Shown: positions 9,008 to 19,591, counted from the first letter of the stretch. The stretch: DNA of 64,000 nt from JAGTVG01 sp942491935 (GCA_942491935.1 CALOCZ010000010.1:1-64000), one strand, 5' to 3'. Program-made: numbers and translations. The notes: generated from the sequence alone by a model not told the origin.

Positions 9008-11434
9008 TTACTCATATTTCAGAGAATCTACCGGGTTATTATTTGCAGCCTTCACTGACTGATAGGAAACCGAAAAAAGAGCTATTACTACTGCAATACT
9101 ACCCCCAATGATGAAACTCAGCACACCAATATTAATTTTAAAAGCAAAGTTATTAAGCCACCAGTTTATCAAGCCGTAGGAAACGGGAACAGCAATTATA
9201 AATGAGAATCCAATTAATTTTAAGTATTCCAGCGACAGCATCCTGACAATACCAGCTGAAGAAGCACCAAGCGATTTTCGAATTCCAATCTCTTTTGAGC
9301 GTTGTTCCGCAGTAAATGTAGCCAATCCCAGCAATCCCAAACAGGCTACGATTATTGCTAAAGCGGTAAATATGAATATTATCTTGCCAAGTTGCTGATC
9401 TTTCCGGTATAAGGCATCAAATTCACTGTCAATAAACGAATAGTCAAAAGTAGTTCCTCCGGCAATGGTGTTCCAGATCTCCTCTATTTCTCCAATCTTA
9501 CCTGAATAATCATTTGTAGTCATGCTTACTAGCATCAAATTACCCTGTGATCCAGGAAATATGATTAAAGGTGAAATTTCTTTTCTTAGGGTTTGAAAAT
9601 TAAAATCTTTAATGACACCTATGATTTCTTTAAAATCTGATTTCCCGGGATCCCATTTTGTGTCAATTTTTTCCCCTACTGCATCATCCCAGCTCATTTT
9701 TCTGGCAGCGGCTTCATTGATAATTACTGCATTAGAATCAGCAGGAATTTCTTTTGAAAAAAACCTGCCAGCAACGATCTGCATGTTCATAGTACTAAGA
9801 AAATCTTCATCCGCAAAACAATAATTCATTCCAATTTCATTACTGGAACCATCCATCGGTTCAAAAATTGAAGAATATATAATATGTGGAGGAGCTGCAG
9901 AAGAAATGCTTACATTTCCTATGCCAGATATTTTTTTGACTTCTTCTTTAAAGGAAATTTTATTACTCTCCAATGCATTTATATTTCTTAATAATAGGAC
10001 ATTTTCTTTTTCAAAGCCTAGGTTCCTGGTTTCAAGCAAATTCAACTGCTTGTAGATTAGCAAAGTGCTAATAATCAAAATAATAGATATTGAAAACTGG
10101 AATATTACAAGTGCGCTTCTTATACCACCACTTTTCAGCCCTGCTTTTACTTTACCTCTTAAAACCTCCGTAGGTTTAAAGGCTGTTAAATAGATTGACG
10201 GATAGCTTCCGGCTAATGCTCCAACGACAATGACGATAATTATCAGTCCTAGAAGATATTCCCAGCTCAATAAAGTACTGAATGTCAGCTCCTTGCCAGA
10301 AATTGCATTAAAGGCAGGAAGTACAAGATACAGAATGAGTGACGCCAGTATCATCGATATAATGGTAAATACCATCGATTCATTGAGGAACTGCATTACT
10401 AGTCTACCCCTTGAGGCACCCAATGATTTACGAACACCTACCTCCTTAGCCCTATCCGAAAAACGAGCTGTTGAAAGGTTCATGAAGTTTATACAGGCTA
10501 TAATCAGGATAAACAAAACTATAGCGGAGAGAATATAGATGGTATTAATACTACCCCTCTGTTCTATGGTATCGTCAACTGTAGTATAAAGATGGATGCG
10601 TTTGACAGGTTCAAGTGCATATTCATACATCCCTCCATTTTTGAGAAAATCATCGAATTCAATTCCCATAAATGATTGTACAATTGGGGCAATATTCTTT
10701 CGGACCATACCTGGGAATTTATCCTGGACCGATTTCCAATCTGCCCGGTCATCAATTTACACATAGATCAGCAAGATATTGTTGGTCCAGTCTGATTTTT
10801 TACTTAATTCCCAGGATTCCATTGATAATATCATATTAAACTGGAAATGTGAGTTATGCGGTGGATCTTCAGCAATTCCCGTTATTACACAAGCACGTTC
10901 CTCATTACCATATTTAACGATTTTCCCTAGTGGTGGAGTATTTGTCTTTCCAGGAAAGCCAAACAGTTTATTGGCTGATTTTTCTGTTAAAACAATGCTA
11001 TTAGGTTGTTTGAGAACTTCTTTTATATCACCATGAAGTAATTTAAAACTAAAGAAATCGAAAAAATTAGAATCCGCCAGCAAAACCTTTTTTTCAGTAT
11101 AGGAATCGTCCTCATAGGCCACGTTGATATCGTGCTCAAAAGCAATGCGGCAAGCCTTTCTGATTTCAGGTATTTCTTCCACAAATGCGCTAGCTATAGG
11201 TGCAGAGGTATATGCTATTTCCATGTATTGTTCAGAAAGCTGGGCTTTAAGATTCACCCTGTACATGTTATCTATATCTGCATGAAATTCATCGAAACTG
11301 AATTCATCAACTATATATAGCACAATAAGCAAACTTGTTGCAAGCCCTATAGTTAGTCCCGTAATATTGATAACTGCATAAAACCTTTGTCTTGAAATAT
11401 TCCTGATTGCGATTTTGATATAATTCCTGATCAT
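9008..11434 (-). pseudogene. ABC transporter permease (FtsX/MacB family) with an in-frame stop codon
   Basis: One reading frame of about 807 codons encodes a typical Bacteroidota FtsX-family permease. It has an N-terminal TM (VINITGLTIGLATSLLI), a MacB-like periplasmic domain, three central TMs, a second periplasmic domain and three C-terminal TMs ending with VDSLKYE. Two FtsX signature stretches are seen (KEVGVRKSLGASRG and KEIGIRKSLGASSAG). The frame is broken only by a TAA at 10757-10759; the same frame reads IDDRADWKSVQDKFPGM right after it. These permeases move or release lipids, peptides or lipoproteins with a separate ATPase, and no ATPase gene is nearby. The two halves could be made separately, but the second lacks a good start (ATG at 10708 is internal). 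Nonsense mutation or base error are both possible. Confidence 0.88.
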
Positions 11435-11642
11435 AATTAAAAAATTTGCCTATAACTTATTAGACTTATTAATTGTCATCTGGTTTCAAATACTATTGAA
11501 ATTCTTTTTCAATTATTATATTCGGTTTCATTTAAAAGTAAGTGGAAAAAATAATGCGTAAACGGCTAATAAATAAAAAAATAAGATATTATTACCCACT
11601 AAAATTACGTTGTATATAAGATCTATATAATTTTAATTTAAA

Positions 11643-12548
11643 ATGAGCACAACGCGCTATAGTTTATTATGCATCCTGATTGCTTCGGTTTTATCTCAAT
11701 GTAAAACTGATCAGTCTGATCATTCCATACCTGATCCAACATTGTATTCATGGGGTAATAACACCGGAATCTTTATTGAAGAGGGCTATTTTCATTCAAA
11801 AAATTCATTGGATAGTGTAGGAAATCAATTGGTCGGCGATACGCTGCTACCAATTCAAATTCAAGGTTCAAAGATGATCATTGAAAAGTTGGTCCCCATG
11901 GAAATGGAAATGAAAATAATTGATGGTATAGAAGATTTTTATATTACCAGAACAGGTTATAAAAAAGATACATTTGAATATGAGATAAAGACCATTATAG
12001 GAAAATCATTCCTTTTGCTTCTTTCTAAAAATTCATCCAGTCAAGTGTATATATTAAAGGACAAGGATATTACTTTACCTGAAACGAAAAACATTGAATT
12101 CCCAAATTATAAAATAGGAGGCTATGCAGTAGGTGATGAAGTTATCAGAGATGATATACATGTTATTTCGAAAGATCAGTTTGGCGCAACTCTAACCGAA
12201 GAGGCCATCCTTATGGATAATGAAAACATATATCTTAAAGTGATTGGTTCATCTTATATAGAAGAAATCAGATGGATAAATATTAACGATGAGGAGGCTG
12301 AAAAACTAAGAAAAGGAATAAATCCAAAATTTAAAGATCAGCCTGCAGTTGAGCACCTAATCGATGGCACAGGTAATGAAACTGATTTGATTACTAGCTA
12401 TTACTGGTCAGAAAATGAGGTAAACATATTACTTTCCAAAACGACTGAATTTGGCGAATTGGATCAATCCTGGACATTGACATATACCAATCTGATTGTA
12501 TCAAATATTCTGAGTAATTATCTTGACGCTGATCCTAAAAACATATAA
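11643..12548 (+). CDS. hypothetical exported protein, probable lipoprotein
   Basis: A 301-residue protein of no recognised family. A hydrophobic leader (LLCILIASVL) ends in SQC at residues 18-20, a weak lipobox, which suggests an outer-membrane or periplasmic lipoprotein. The rest has a beta-rich pattern without clear motifs. It is a single gene between the divergent permease and the convergent sulfatase, so no functional context is available. Confidence 0.75.
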   Translation: MSTTRYSLLCILIASVLSQCKTDQSDHSIPDPTLYSWGNNTGIFIEEGYFHSKNSLDSVGNQLVGDTLLPIQIQGSKMIIEKLVPMEMEMKIIDGIEDFYITRTGYKKDTFEYEIKTIIGKSFLLLLSKNSSSQVYILKDKDITLPETKNIEFPNYKIGGYAVGDEVIRDDIHVISKDQFGATLTEEAILMDNENIYLKVIGSSYIEEIRWININDEEAEKLRKGINPKFKDQPAVEHLIDGTGNETDLITSYYWSENEVNILLSKTTEFGELDQSWTLTYTNLIVSNILSNYLDADPKNI

Positions 12549-12570
12549 TAAAATCCTCAAAATCAGTTAT

Positions 12571-14187
12571 TTAATTATCAAAATGATAAACAACTCCATT
12601 GTCTTCATAAACAAAATACACCAGCGGAGGCCATAGTGGGTTTTTCATATCCCTTACCCAATTGTTATAAGATTTCTCAAGGTTTTCAGCAATTTGCGCA
12701 TTAGTAGAAAATACATTATTTTTTTCCAGGTTGTCTTTTTCGAAATAAAATAAAGATTTTTCATTGAATTCTTCATTCCATACCATTTTCCATTCTTTTG
12801 ACCTGATGGCCCTTGTATTCCCCCTGTACCAATACAGATAGTCATGGGGTAAGCTTTCACTTTTCTCATTTAATATATAAGGAAGCAGATTGACACCATC
12901 ATATATCCTGTCTTGCGGAAGATCAAGGTCCAGAACAGAAGTTATTGTTCCAAAAATATCCATAGATGAAACCGGATCATTATAATGTAAACCAGGAGGA
13001 AGGTGTTTACCCCATTTCATTATCAAAGGAACATTAAGACCTCCTTCAAAGTCGGTGATCTTTCCGCCTTTCAAAGGGTAGTTATCAGTTGTATGAGTAT
13101 AACTCGCACCTCCATTATCGCTTATAAAAAATATTATAGTTTCGTCATCGATGTCCAATTCTTTTAAATAGGCTGTCAGTTCTCCAATCGCATCATCAAG
13201 ATTGGCAATCATAGCATAATATACTCTTTTAACCGGATCAGAGATATGACTAAATTTGTCAACATATGGCTTGCTTGCCTGCAAGGGAGTGTGAGGTGCA
13301 CTATAGGATGCTATTAGAAAAAAGCTGGTATCTATGTTGGACTTTATAAAATCCTTACATTCCCTTGTGATGGCATTTGTCAAATATTCCTTTTCTTCTA
13401 TTTCATTACAATTTCTGTAAATGGCATGTGGGCCATCCCTTTGGCCTTTCCATATGTAAGCATCTGAAAAATCTTCTTCGATCTTAACATTGACAATACC
13501 AGGATCATCCTCATCATCATATAAGGAATGAGAAGCGTAAAATCCATATTGATAATCAAATCCAAAATTACATGGCTTGTTTTCTTCATGAACTCCCAGA
13601 TGCCATTTCCCTATCAATGCTGTTGTATACCCTGTTTTTTTTAATAATTCCGGTAAGGTAATTTCTGATGGCGGAAGCCCTTGTTTTCGGGCCATTTCTT
13701 CATTTGGAACAGGTTCCAGCCCTCTTGGGAGCCAAGGATCTGAATTTATCAAATATTTATATCCAAAGTATTGTAATCGGTTAGCTAGATAAAATTCATG
13801 CATCTGATAGGTAAAACCGAATCTTTGAGGATATCTTCCAGTCATTATGGCCGCTCTGGAAGGACTACATACTGAAGAGGTCACATAAGCCTGATCAAAT
13901 ACTACCCCTTCAGCTCCTAATTTGTCAATATACGGTGTGTTTACTTTGCCTTCTCCATATAAAGTGATATCCGTTTTACCCAGATCATCCACAAGTATCA
14001 ATATGATATTTGGCCTTCTGGTCTGATTTTGTTGAACAGGCTGAAATAATAGAAAATTCCTTTTGGCTTCAATCAACGTCTGATCCCACTTTATTTCAAA
14101 TTCATTTGAACTCAATGGCAATAGCAGGTAGCCGGCCAGTGATAGAACAATAACAGATATAAAGAAAAGATTATATTTTCGACTCAT
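12571..14187 (-). CDS. sulfatase (type I, formylglycine-dependent)
   Basis: Hydrolyses sulfate esters, probably of sulfated polysaccharides. The alkaline-phosphatase fold metal ligands (LVDDLG, Asp67-Asp68) and the maturation motif CSPSRAAIMTG (Cys107, CxPSR) are intact. Cys107 must be converted to formylglycine by an FGE or anaerobic enzyme, neither of which is evident in the window. The N-terminus has one hydrophobic helix (residues ~5-25), giving a signal anchor or uncleaved export signal and periplasmic location. Length (538) is normal for the family. Preceded on the same strand by the YbjQ gene. Confidence 0.93.
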   Translation of the reverse strand: MSRKYNLFFISVIVLSLAGYLLLPLSSNEFEIKWDQTLIEAKRNFLLFQPVQQNQTRRPNIILILVDDLGKTDITLYGEGKVNTPYIDKLGAEGVVFDQAYVTSSVCSPSRAAIMTGRYPQRFGFTYQMHEFYLANRLQYFGYKYLINSDPWLPRGLEPVPNEEMARKQGLPPSEITLPELLKKTGYTTALIGKWHLGVHEENKPCNFGFDYQYGFYASHSLYDDEDDPGIVNVKIEEDFSDAYIWKGQRDGPHAIYRNCNEIEEKEYLTNAITRECKDFIKSNIDTSFFLIASYSAPHTPLQASKPYVDKFSHISDPVKRVYYAMIANLDDAIGELTAYLKELDIDDETIIFFISDNGGASYTHTTDNYPLKGGKITDFEGGLNVPLIMKWGKHLPPGLHYNDPVSSMDIFGTITSVLDLDLPQDRIYDGVNLLPYILNEKSESLPHDYLYWYRGNTRAIRSKEWKMVWNEEFNEKSLFYFEKDNLEKNNVFSTNAQIAENLEKSYNNWVRDMKNPLWPPLVYFVYEDNGVVYHFDN

Positions 14188-14276
14188 CCTTCAAAAATAT
14201 TAAAAGAAGGCCAAAAATATATCTAATCTTTTAAATCACTGCAAATATTGAAATGATAATAACAAATTGTCCTGAA

Positions 14277-14597
14277 TTACTTTTTTACCAGTTTAACAGC
14301 CGTACCATAAGCCAGTAACTCGGCTGATCCGGCCATTACTGCAGATGTTGTAAAACGGACACAAACTATGCCATCAGCACCGATTCTTTCTGCATGAGCA
14401 ACCATGCGGTCGAGAGCCTGTTCCCTGGATTCAGCGAGCATTTTTGTATATTCCGTAATTTCACCCCCAATCAGTGTTCTTAAGCCGGCCAGTATATCTT
14501 TACCTACGTGCCTGGCCCTTATTGTATTTCCTTTTACCAATCCCAATGTTTCACTGATTTCATGATCAACAAAATTGTCTTGAGTTGTAACTAACAT
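14277..14597 (-). CDS. YbjQ family (UPF0145) protein
   Basis: Small cytoplasmic protein of the YbjQ/UPF0145 family, often called heavy-metal-binding-domain protein; its true function is not established. It shows the family features: an N-terminal strand (MLVTTQDNF), GNTIRARHVGKDI, the helix LAESREQALDRMVAHAE and the glycine-rich strand IGADGIVCVRFTTS. At 106 residues it has normal full length. It is 11 nt downstream of a small membrane-protein gene on the same strand, so the two form an operon. Confidence 0.92.
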   Translation of the reverse strand: MLVTTQDNFVDHEISETLGLVKGNTIRARHVGKDILAGLRTLIGGEITEYTKMLAESREQALDRMVAHAERIGADGIVCVRFTTSAVMAGSAELLAYGTAVKLVKK

Positions 14598-14608
14598 CTT
14601 AAAATAAT

Positions 14609-14812
14609 TTATTGTTCGACATTGTCAGAATAGTGGTCATCTTCCTTATTTTCCAGCCTGTCTTTAATGACTTTGGCTAATAGAAATCCAATTCCTATTA
14701 TGGCAAGCAAGCCTATTAATCCATAAGGAAATGCCGCTATCATTCCAATAAATAAGGCTATAATCCAGATAAGTGCTACTATAGCCAGAAAGACATATCC
14801 TATATATTCCAT
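14609..14812 (-). CDS. small two-TM membrane protein upstream of ybjQ-like gene
   Basis: A 67-residue protein with two hydrophobic helices (about residues 3-25 and 28-48, with PYGLIGL between them) and a charged C-terminal tail (KDRLENKEDD). It is not a named family. Tight spacing to the YbjQ gene suggests a membrane partner for it. Confidence 0.75.
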   Translation of the reverse strand: MEYIGYVFLAIVALIWIIALFIGMIAAFPYGLIGLLAIIGIGFLLAKVIKDRLENKEDDHYSDNVEQ

Positions 14813-15013
14813 ATTCCTAAGTTTTTAATTATCAATTTACACAAAAAACACTTAAATAGTTTTATAGAAAAGACTATTTCCTTTAACTAAAATTTTGGGA
14901 TTTGAGATATAATATTGCTTCAATCTAACCTTGGTATGAGAATTTATCAAAGGCTAAATACACCTTTAAAACAGAAAATATTGTAATTTTCAGTCTTGAA
15001 AAACATATAATAT

Positions 15014-15226
15014 ATGTGGTTGAAGATAAAGAATTTTTTAGTTAATGAGGCGATATATCTGATAGGTGCCCCCACAATAATTTTATTGGGGATTGTAGTG
15101 TATGGTGTTCTTTATGATCATTGGTATAAAGATTTATATAATATAAGCCTGGCGAGTATACTATTATATGTTCTTTCTATAATATTCCGTTTTCTTGGAT
15201 GGATATCAGGGAAGTTTAAACATTAA
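15014..15226 (+). CDS. hypothetical small membrane protein (70 aa)
   Basis: Two hydrophobic segments (AIYLIGAPTIILLGIVVYG and SLASILLYVLSIIFRFLGW) with a basic C-terminus. No family is recognised. It lies alone between two divergent promoter-like gaps. A genuine gene is likely but not certain because it is so short. Confidence 0.55.
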   Translation: MWLKIKNFLVNEAIYLIGAPTIILLGIVVYGVLYDHWYKDLYNISLASILLYVLSIIFRFLGWISGKFKH

Positions 15227-15473
15227 CCCAAATCATTCTATCTTTTAAACAACTGTAATAATGACACTTTTAAGTTTTTAAAATGGTTTAAGTCTGTGTT
15301 TTCAACTATATTTGGGCTCGATATTTGCTTAATTTTTTAGAAATTTAAGTTCCGATGTGACGGACATGCATAAAACCATTAATCTCTTATGTAGATTTGA
15401 GACAATTTGAAAACGATTAATGAAGTATATTTTGTATGTGTCTGTATCATGTCATCAATAAAAAAATAAACAG

Positions 15474-16079
15474 ATGAAAAGAGTTATACTATTTTTTCTA
15501 TTTAATTTCCTGCTATTCTCCTTTTCCTATACACAGGTTACTTATAAATTAGATGAAGGAAGTACCATGACCATAACGGGCACATCAACGCTTCATGACT
15601 GGACCAGTAAGGTGAACGAGATCACAGGTGATTTTGTATTTAAGAATGATATAAAGAACAAAAAACTTCCGAAATCAGGCAGTATTATTGAAAAGATCAA
15701 AGTGGTAATCCCTGTACTAAGCATTGAAAGTCCCAGGGGCGCGACGATGGACAAAAAAACTTATAATGCACTTAAATCTGAGGAACACCCAAACCTTATT
15801 CTTGAAGTAAAAACAGATAATATCGAACAAATCATAGACAAATCAACCGAGAAATTTCTTCTAAAAGTTGTTGGAGACCTTACTCTTGCCGGACACACAA
15901 AGGAGGTTAGAATTGATCTTGAAGGACAAATACTACCATCGGGCCAGTTGAAGTTTTTAGGCGCATATCCTATTGATATGGTAGAATATGAGATAGAACC
16001 ACCTTCGGCAATGTTTGGACAAATAAAGACCGGGAAAGACGTGATTATTGACTTTGATTTATTATTGAGTGAAAATTAA
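15474..16079 (+). CDS. YceI family periplasmic protein
   Basis: Lipocalin-like YceI domain, thought to bind isoprenoid or other lipids in the periplasm. A Sec signal peptide (residues 1-20) is followed by the typical start TYKLDEGSTMTITGTSTLHDW and by the later strands VVGDLTLAGHTKEVRIDLEG. Length is 201 residues, normal for the family. The next gene begins 21 nt downstream on the same strand. Its link to the sugar-oxidation-like genes that follow is positional only. Confidence 0.9.
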   Translation: MKRVILFFLFNFLLFSFSYTQVTYKLDEGSTMTITGTSTLHDWTSKVNEITGDFVFKNDIKNKKLPKSGSIIEKIKVVIPVLSIESPRGATMDKKTYNALKSEEHPNLILEVKTDNIEQIIDKSTEKFLLKVVGDLTLAGHTKEVRIDLEGQILPSGQLKFLGAYPIDMVEYEIEPPSAMFGQIKTGKDVIIDFDLLLSEN

Positions 16080-16100
16080 CAAGTAAAAATCCTATTTACA

Positions 16101-17132
16101 ATGAGAGAATTATTTAGTATTATTACTAAATCTGTTCTGTTAACAGTTACATTAAGTTTAATTTCATACAACTCGAATTTAACAGCACAGGAAAGCAGTA
16201 ATGATGAATATGCTCCTTTTGAGCAAGTTATTCCAGGATCGAACATTTCCATTGAAATGGTTCCAATTCAGGGAGGAAAGTATAAAATTGGAAGTCCAGA
16301 AACAGAACCAGGCAGAGATACCGATGAAGGACCGCAAAAAGAAGTTGAGTTAGATGGTTTTTGGATGAGTAAATTCGAGATCACATGGGATCAATATGAA
16401 TTATTTATGTACGTGGAAAACATAGTAAAAGATTCCATTTTAATTGAGGACGATCTCCTCAGGGATACTGAAGCCGATGCTATAACACGGCCAAGCCCGC
16501 CATACGAAGATCCATCATTTGGGATGGGTAAATATGGTTATCCTGCTGGCAGTATGACTCAGTTTGGCGCATTAATGTTCTGTAAATGGTTATCCCTTAA
16601 AACCGGGTATCTTTATAGGCTTCCAACGGAAGCAGAATGGGAATATGCATGCCGTGCTGGATCAGAAACTACTTATCCTTTTGGAGATGATGTTGCTGAG
16701 TTGGATGATTATGGATGGAGTTATGAGAACAGCCAGTATACTTATCACAAGGTAGGCGAGAAAAAACCAAATGCCTGGGGATTATATGATATGTTAGGTA
16801 ATGTTGCTGAATGGACCCTTGATCACTACTTTGCTGATATTTATGCACAGTGGGAAGGTGATGACCTGAAAAATCCTTGGTCGAAACCTCAGGCCCTGGA
16901 TCCACGATCAGTAAGAGGCGGAAGCTATGATGACGATCCGGATAAACTTCGATGCGCTTCCAGGATCCCCTCCAATCCTGACAAATGGAAACAAAGAGAT
17001 CCTCAGATTCCTAAAAGTTTCTGGTGGAATACAGATTCACCATTTGTTGGCTTTAGAGTTGTACGATCATTCAAAAAACTCACCCAGGAAGAGATGGATA
17101 CATTCTGGGGACTTAACCTTGACGAGAATTAA
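16101..17132 (+). CDS. SUMF1/FGE-fold domain protein, exported, without the FGE cysteines
   Basis: Formylglycine-generating-enzyme fold protein of 343 residues with a Sec signal peptide (cleavage near AQ, residues 29-30). Family motifs are clear: GSPETEPGRDTDEGP (about 67-81), YRLPTEAEWEYACRAG (about 173-188), GLYDMLGNVAEW (about 228-239), RSVRGGSY (about 272-279) and FVGFRVVRS. In true FGEs the GGS motif is followed by two copper-binding cysteines; here the stretch is DDDPDKLRC, so catalytic FGE activity is unlikely. Related exported proteins act as binding or scaffold proteins (GldJ/GldK-like or GH-associated). It sits 29 nt before a Gfo/Idh/MocA oxidoreductase, with which it probably forms an operon. 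Confidence 0.88.
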   Translation: MRELFSIITKSVLLTVTLSLISYNSNLTAQESSNDEYAPFEQVIPGSNISIEMVPIQGGKYKIGSPETEPGRDTDEGPQKEVELDGFWMSKFEITWDQYELFMYVENIVKDSILIEDDLLRDTEADAITRPSPPYEDPSFGMGKYGYPAGSMTQFGALMFCKWLSLKTGYLYRLPTEAEWEYACRAGSETTYPFGDDVAELDDYGWSYENSQYTYHKVGEKKPNAWGLYDMLGNVAEWTLDHYFADIYAQWEGDDLKNPWSKPQALDPRSVRGGSYDDDPDKLRCASRIPSNPDKWKQRDPQIPKSFWWNTDSPFVGFRVVRSFKKLTQEEMDTFWGLNLDEN

Positions 17133-17161
17133 AAGATTTTTTTACTCAAATAGATAATATT

Positions 17162-18472
17162 ATGAACGAAAAACTTTCTGTAAACCGACGAAATTTCGTA
17201 AAAGGTTCCGCTACAGTTGCCAGTGGTGTAATGTTGGGTGGCTTACCTTTAAAATCACAAGCAAAGTCTGCTGCTAATGATACTCTGAAAATTGCCCTTG
17301 TTGGGTGTGGTGGCAGAGGTACTGGAGCTGCTGTTCAAGCACTCAGTGTAAAAGAAAATGTGGAATTAGTGGCAATGGCTGATGCCTTCCAGGATAGGCT
17401 CGACACAAGTTATGAGAATATTTCCAGCAAAATCGAAGATAAGAAGCGTGTTAATGTAAGTGATAAGAATAAATTTGTAGGCTTTGATGCATATAAAGCA
17501 GCCATCGACCTTGCTGATGTGGTTATTCTTACAACACCTCCTGGCTTCAGGCCTGAACATCTTGAATATGCTATCAATGCTGACAAGCATATTTTCTGTG
17601 AAAAACCAGTAGCAACGGATGCACCAGGGATTCGCAAGGTTCTTGAATTAGCTGAAGTTGCTAAAAGTAAGAAATTAAACATAGTAGTAGGTCTTCAAAG
17701 ACATTACCAAACGGTATACAGGGAACTCATGAATCGGATTCACGGAGGTGAGATCGGACAAATCACTTCAACTCAAGTCTATTGGGATGGTGGTGGAGTT
17801 TGGGTTCATCCTAAGCAGGACGATTGGACAGAGATGGAATATCAGATGAGAAACTGGTATTACTTCAACTGGCTTTGCGGTGATCATATTGTTGAGCAGC
17901 ATATCCATAACCTTGACGTTTCTAACTGGGCGGTTGGCGGACATCCTGTCATTGCTCAGGGAATGGGAGGTCGCGAAGTAAGGACCGCTAAAGAATACGG
18001 GGAAATATTTGACCACCATTATGTAGAATTCAAATATGAAGACGGTACCGTAATGAACAGTCAATGTCGTCATATTCGAGGTTGTTATAATAAAGTAGCT
18101 GAGCAGATCATAGGTACGAAAGGGAGTGTCGACAGTACCGGAGCTATTTATGATCTAAAGGGAAATGTAGTCTGGAAACACCGCGACAATAATGATCCGA
18201 ATCCATATCAGCAGGAGCATGATGAGTTGTTTGCTTCTATTGTTTCAGGAGGAGTTATTAATGACCTCAAATATGGTGCAGAAAGTACAATGACAGCAAT
18301 TATGGGACGTATGGCCACCTATTCAGGTGTAGAGATACACTGGGATGACGCCATAAACTCAGATATTAAGTTGGTACCTGATACTTTCAGCTGGGATGCA
18401 AATCCTCCGGTACTTCCGGATAAGGATGGATTCTATCCTGTTGCAATACCTGGTGTAACTAAAGTCATTTAA
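17162..18472 (+). CDS. Gfo/Idh/MocA family oxidoreductase, Tat-exported
   Basis: Exported NAD(P)-dependent sugar/polyol oxidoreductase. A twin-arginine signal (NRRNFVKG, residues 8-15) is followed by the Rossmann loop VGCGGRGTG (47-55) and the signature EKPVATD (147-153). The 436-residue length fits the subgroup common in Planctomycetes and Bacteroidota. An in-register His-rich segment (DHIVEQHIHNLD) probably belongs to the active site. It follows the SUMF1-domain gene by 29 nt and is closed by a strong terminator. The likely role is oxidation of a sugar released from polysaccharide; the exact substrate is unknown. Confidence 0.92.
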   Translation: MNEKLSVNRRNFVKGSATVASGVMLGGLPLKSQAKSAANDTLKIALVGCGGRGTGAAVQALSVKENVELVAMADAFQDRLDTSYENISSKIEDKKRVNVSDKNKFVGFDAYKAAIDLADVVILTTPPGFRPEHLEYAINADKHIFCEKPVATDAPGIRKVLELAEVAKSKKLNIVVGLQRHYQTVYRELMNRIHGGEIGQITSTQVYWDGGGVWVHPKQDDWTEMEYQMRNWYYFNWLCGDHIVEQHIHNLDVSNWAVGGHPVIAQGMGGREVRTAKEYGEIFDHHYVEFKYEDGTVMNSQCRHIRGCYNKVAEQIIGTKGSVDSTGAIYDLKGNVVWKHRDNNDPNPYQQEHDELFASIVSGGVINDLKYGAESTMTAIMGRMATYSGVEIHWDDAINSDIKLVPDTFSWDANPPVLPDKDGFYPVAIPGVTKVI

Positions 18473-18491
18473 GGAACATTGTTTAAATTAC

Positions 18492-18527
18492 AAAAGAGGC
18501 ATTAGGGATTCCCTGGTGCCTCTTTTT
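18492..18527 (+). terminator. Rho-independent terminator after the oxidoreductase gene
   Basis: Long hairpin with arms AAAAGAGGCA and TGCCTCTTTT around a G/C-rich loop, followed by T residues. It ends the YceI-SUMF1-oxidoreductase transcript and, being nearly symmetrical, may also end the convergent apbE transcript. Confidence 0.88.
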
Positions 18528-18589
18528 ATTTGGTCATTTGGTGATATGGTGAGGTGGTGGTTTTCGGATTCACATATGAAAATCCCTTC

Positions 18590-19591
18590 TCATTTAAAGA
18601 AGTCAAAGCTCCCACGTACATATCGCCTGACATTTCCGTCTTCTTCCTCTACAACAACCGCCTTAACATCAGGAATATCGTCCAGGAAATTAAATCCTTC
18701 TTCTGCACCCCAGATACTTATTGTAGAGGCAAGCACATCAGCTTCAGTACAATTTGAAGCCTGAATTGTAACCGTCCGGCGTATGGTCAGCCCGTAGCCT
18801 GTTCTTGGATCAATAATATGCCCGTATTTTATCGAGTCTATCTGAACGTATCTGTACAGGTCGCCAGAAGTAGCTATAGAAGTGTTGGATATATAAACTA
18901 AATGGTTGTCATCAACCAGGTTTTCCATTACAATTCCCCAGCCCTTTTTCCCCGGGGGTGGATCCCCAACCCGGATATCACCACCTCCATCAACCAGGAC
19001 CTTCTTTATCCCTGAATTAACAAACATATCATATATTACATCAACAGTGTATCCTTTCGCTATCCCTCCGAGATCCAGTTGCATTCTCTCCTTGCATAGC
19101 TTAACTGCACTACTATCCTTATCGATCTGGATATATTTATAACCAACGCTTTCAGAAGCGCTTTTAATCTGGTCTGGAGTGGGCAATTTTTCTTTACGAC
19201 CTGCCCTTCTCCATAATTGACTATATGGCCCAATGGTGATATCAAATATCCCATTTGTCGTAATGCCCCATTGTTGCCCTAAACTCAAAATTACATACAG
19301 ATCTGAGCTTACTCGAGTATATTTACCGCTTCCTGAATTTCTCGACAACCTGTTCAATTCACTATCAGGCAGGTAATCACTCATGATATAATTTAATTCA
19401 TCAATCCGCTCAAATGCTCTATCACTTATTTGTTGTGCTTTTTCTGCCTGATATGCATAACATACTATTCGAAAAATTGTCCCCATACTTTTATGTGAAA
19501 ATTCAAAGCGTTGAAGGGTATCGGCAGGCTGAGAGAAAGACCGCCCTGCCAAAAAAATTAATAATATTAAGATTCTAATAAGTCGGTTCAT
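18590..19591 (-). CDS. apbE: FAD:protein FMN transferase (ApbE family)
   Basis: Attaches FMN covalently to a threonine of target flavoproteins such as NqrB/NqrC or RnfG, in the periplasm. The signal peptide is residues 1-20. Family motifs are seen: FSHKSMGTIFRIVCY (about 29-43), LDLGGIAKGYTVD (about 171-183), LVDGGGDIRVG and SGDLYRYVQ...GHIIDPRTG. Length 333 is typical. No flavinylation target or Nqr/Rnf gene lies in the window, and the gene is on the opposite strand from its neighbours, so the target is unknown. Confidence 0.95.
   Translation of the reverse strand: MNRLIRILILLIFLAGRSFSQPADTLQRFEFSHKSMGTIFRIVCYAYQAEKAQQISDRAFERIDELNYIMSDYLPDSELNRLSRNSGSGKYTRVSSDLYVILSLGQQWGITTNGIFDITIGPYSQLWRRAGRKEKLPTPDQIKSASESVGYKYIQIDKDSSAVKLCKERMQLDLGGIAKGYTVDVIYDMFVNSGIKKVLVDGGGDIRVGDPPPGKKGWGIVMENLVDDNHLVYISNTSIATSGDLYRYVQIDSIKYGHIIDPRTGYGLTIRRTVTIQASNCTEADVLASTISIWGAEEGFNFLDDIPDVKAVVVEEEDGNVRRYVRGSFDFFK

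Noticed and set aside
10757..10759. Recoded stop (selenocysteine, pyrrolysine) in the permease
   Set aside because: The codon is TAA, not TGA or TAG, and no recoding hairpin is evident.
16101..17132. SUMF1 protein as the sulfatase-activating FGE
   Set aside because: The two active-site cysteines after the GGS motif are replaced (DDDPDK), so it is unlikely to make formylglycine.
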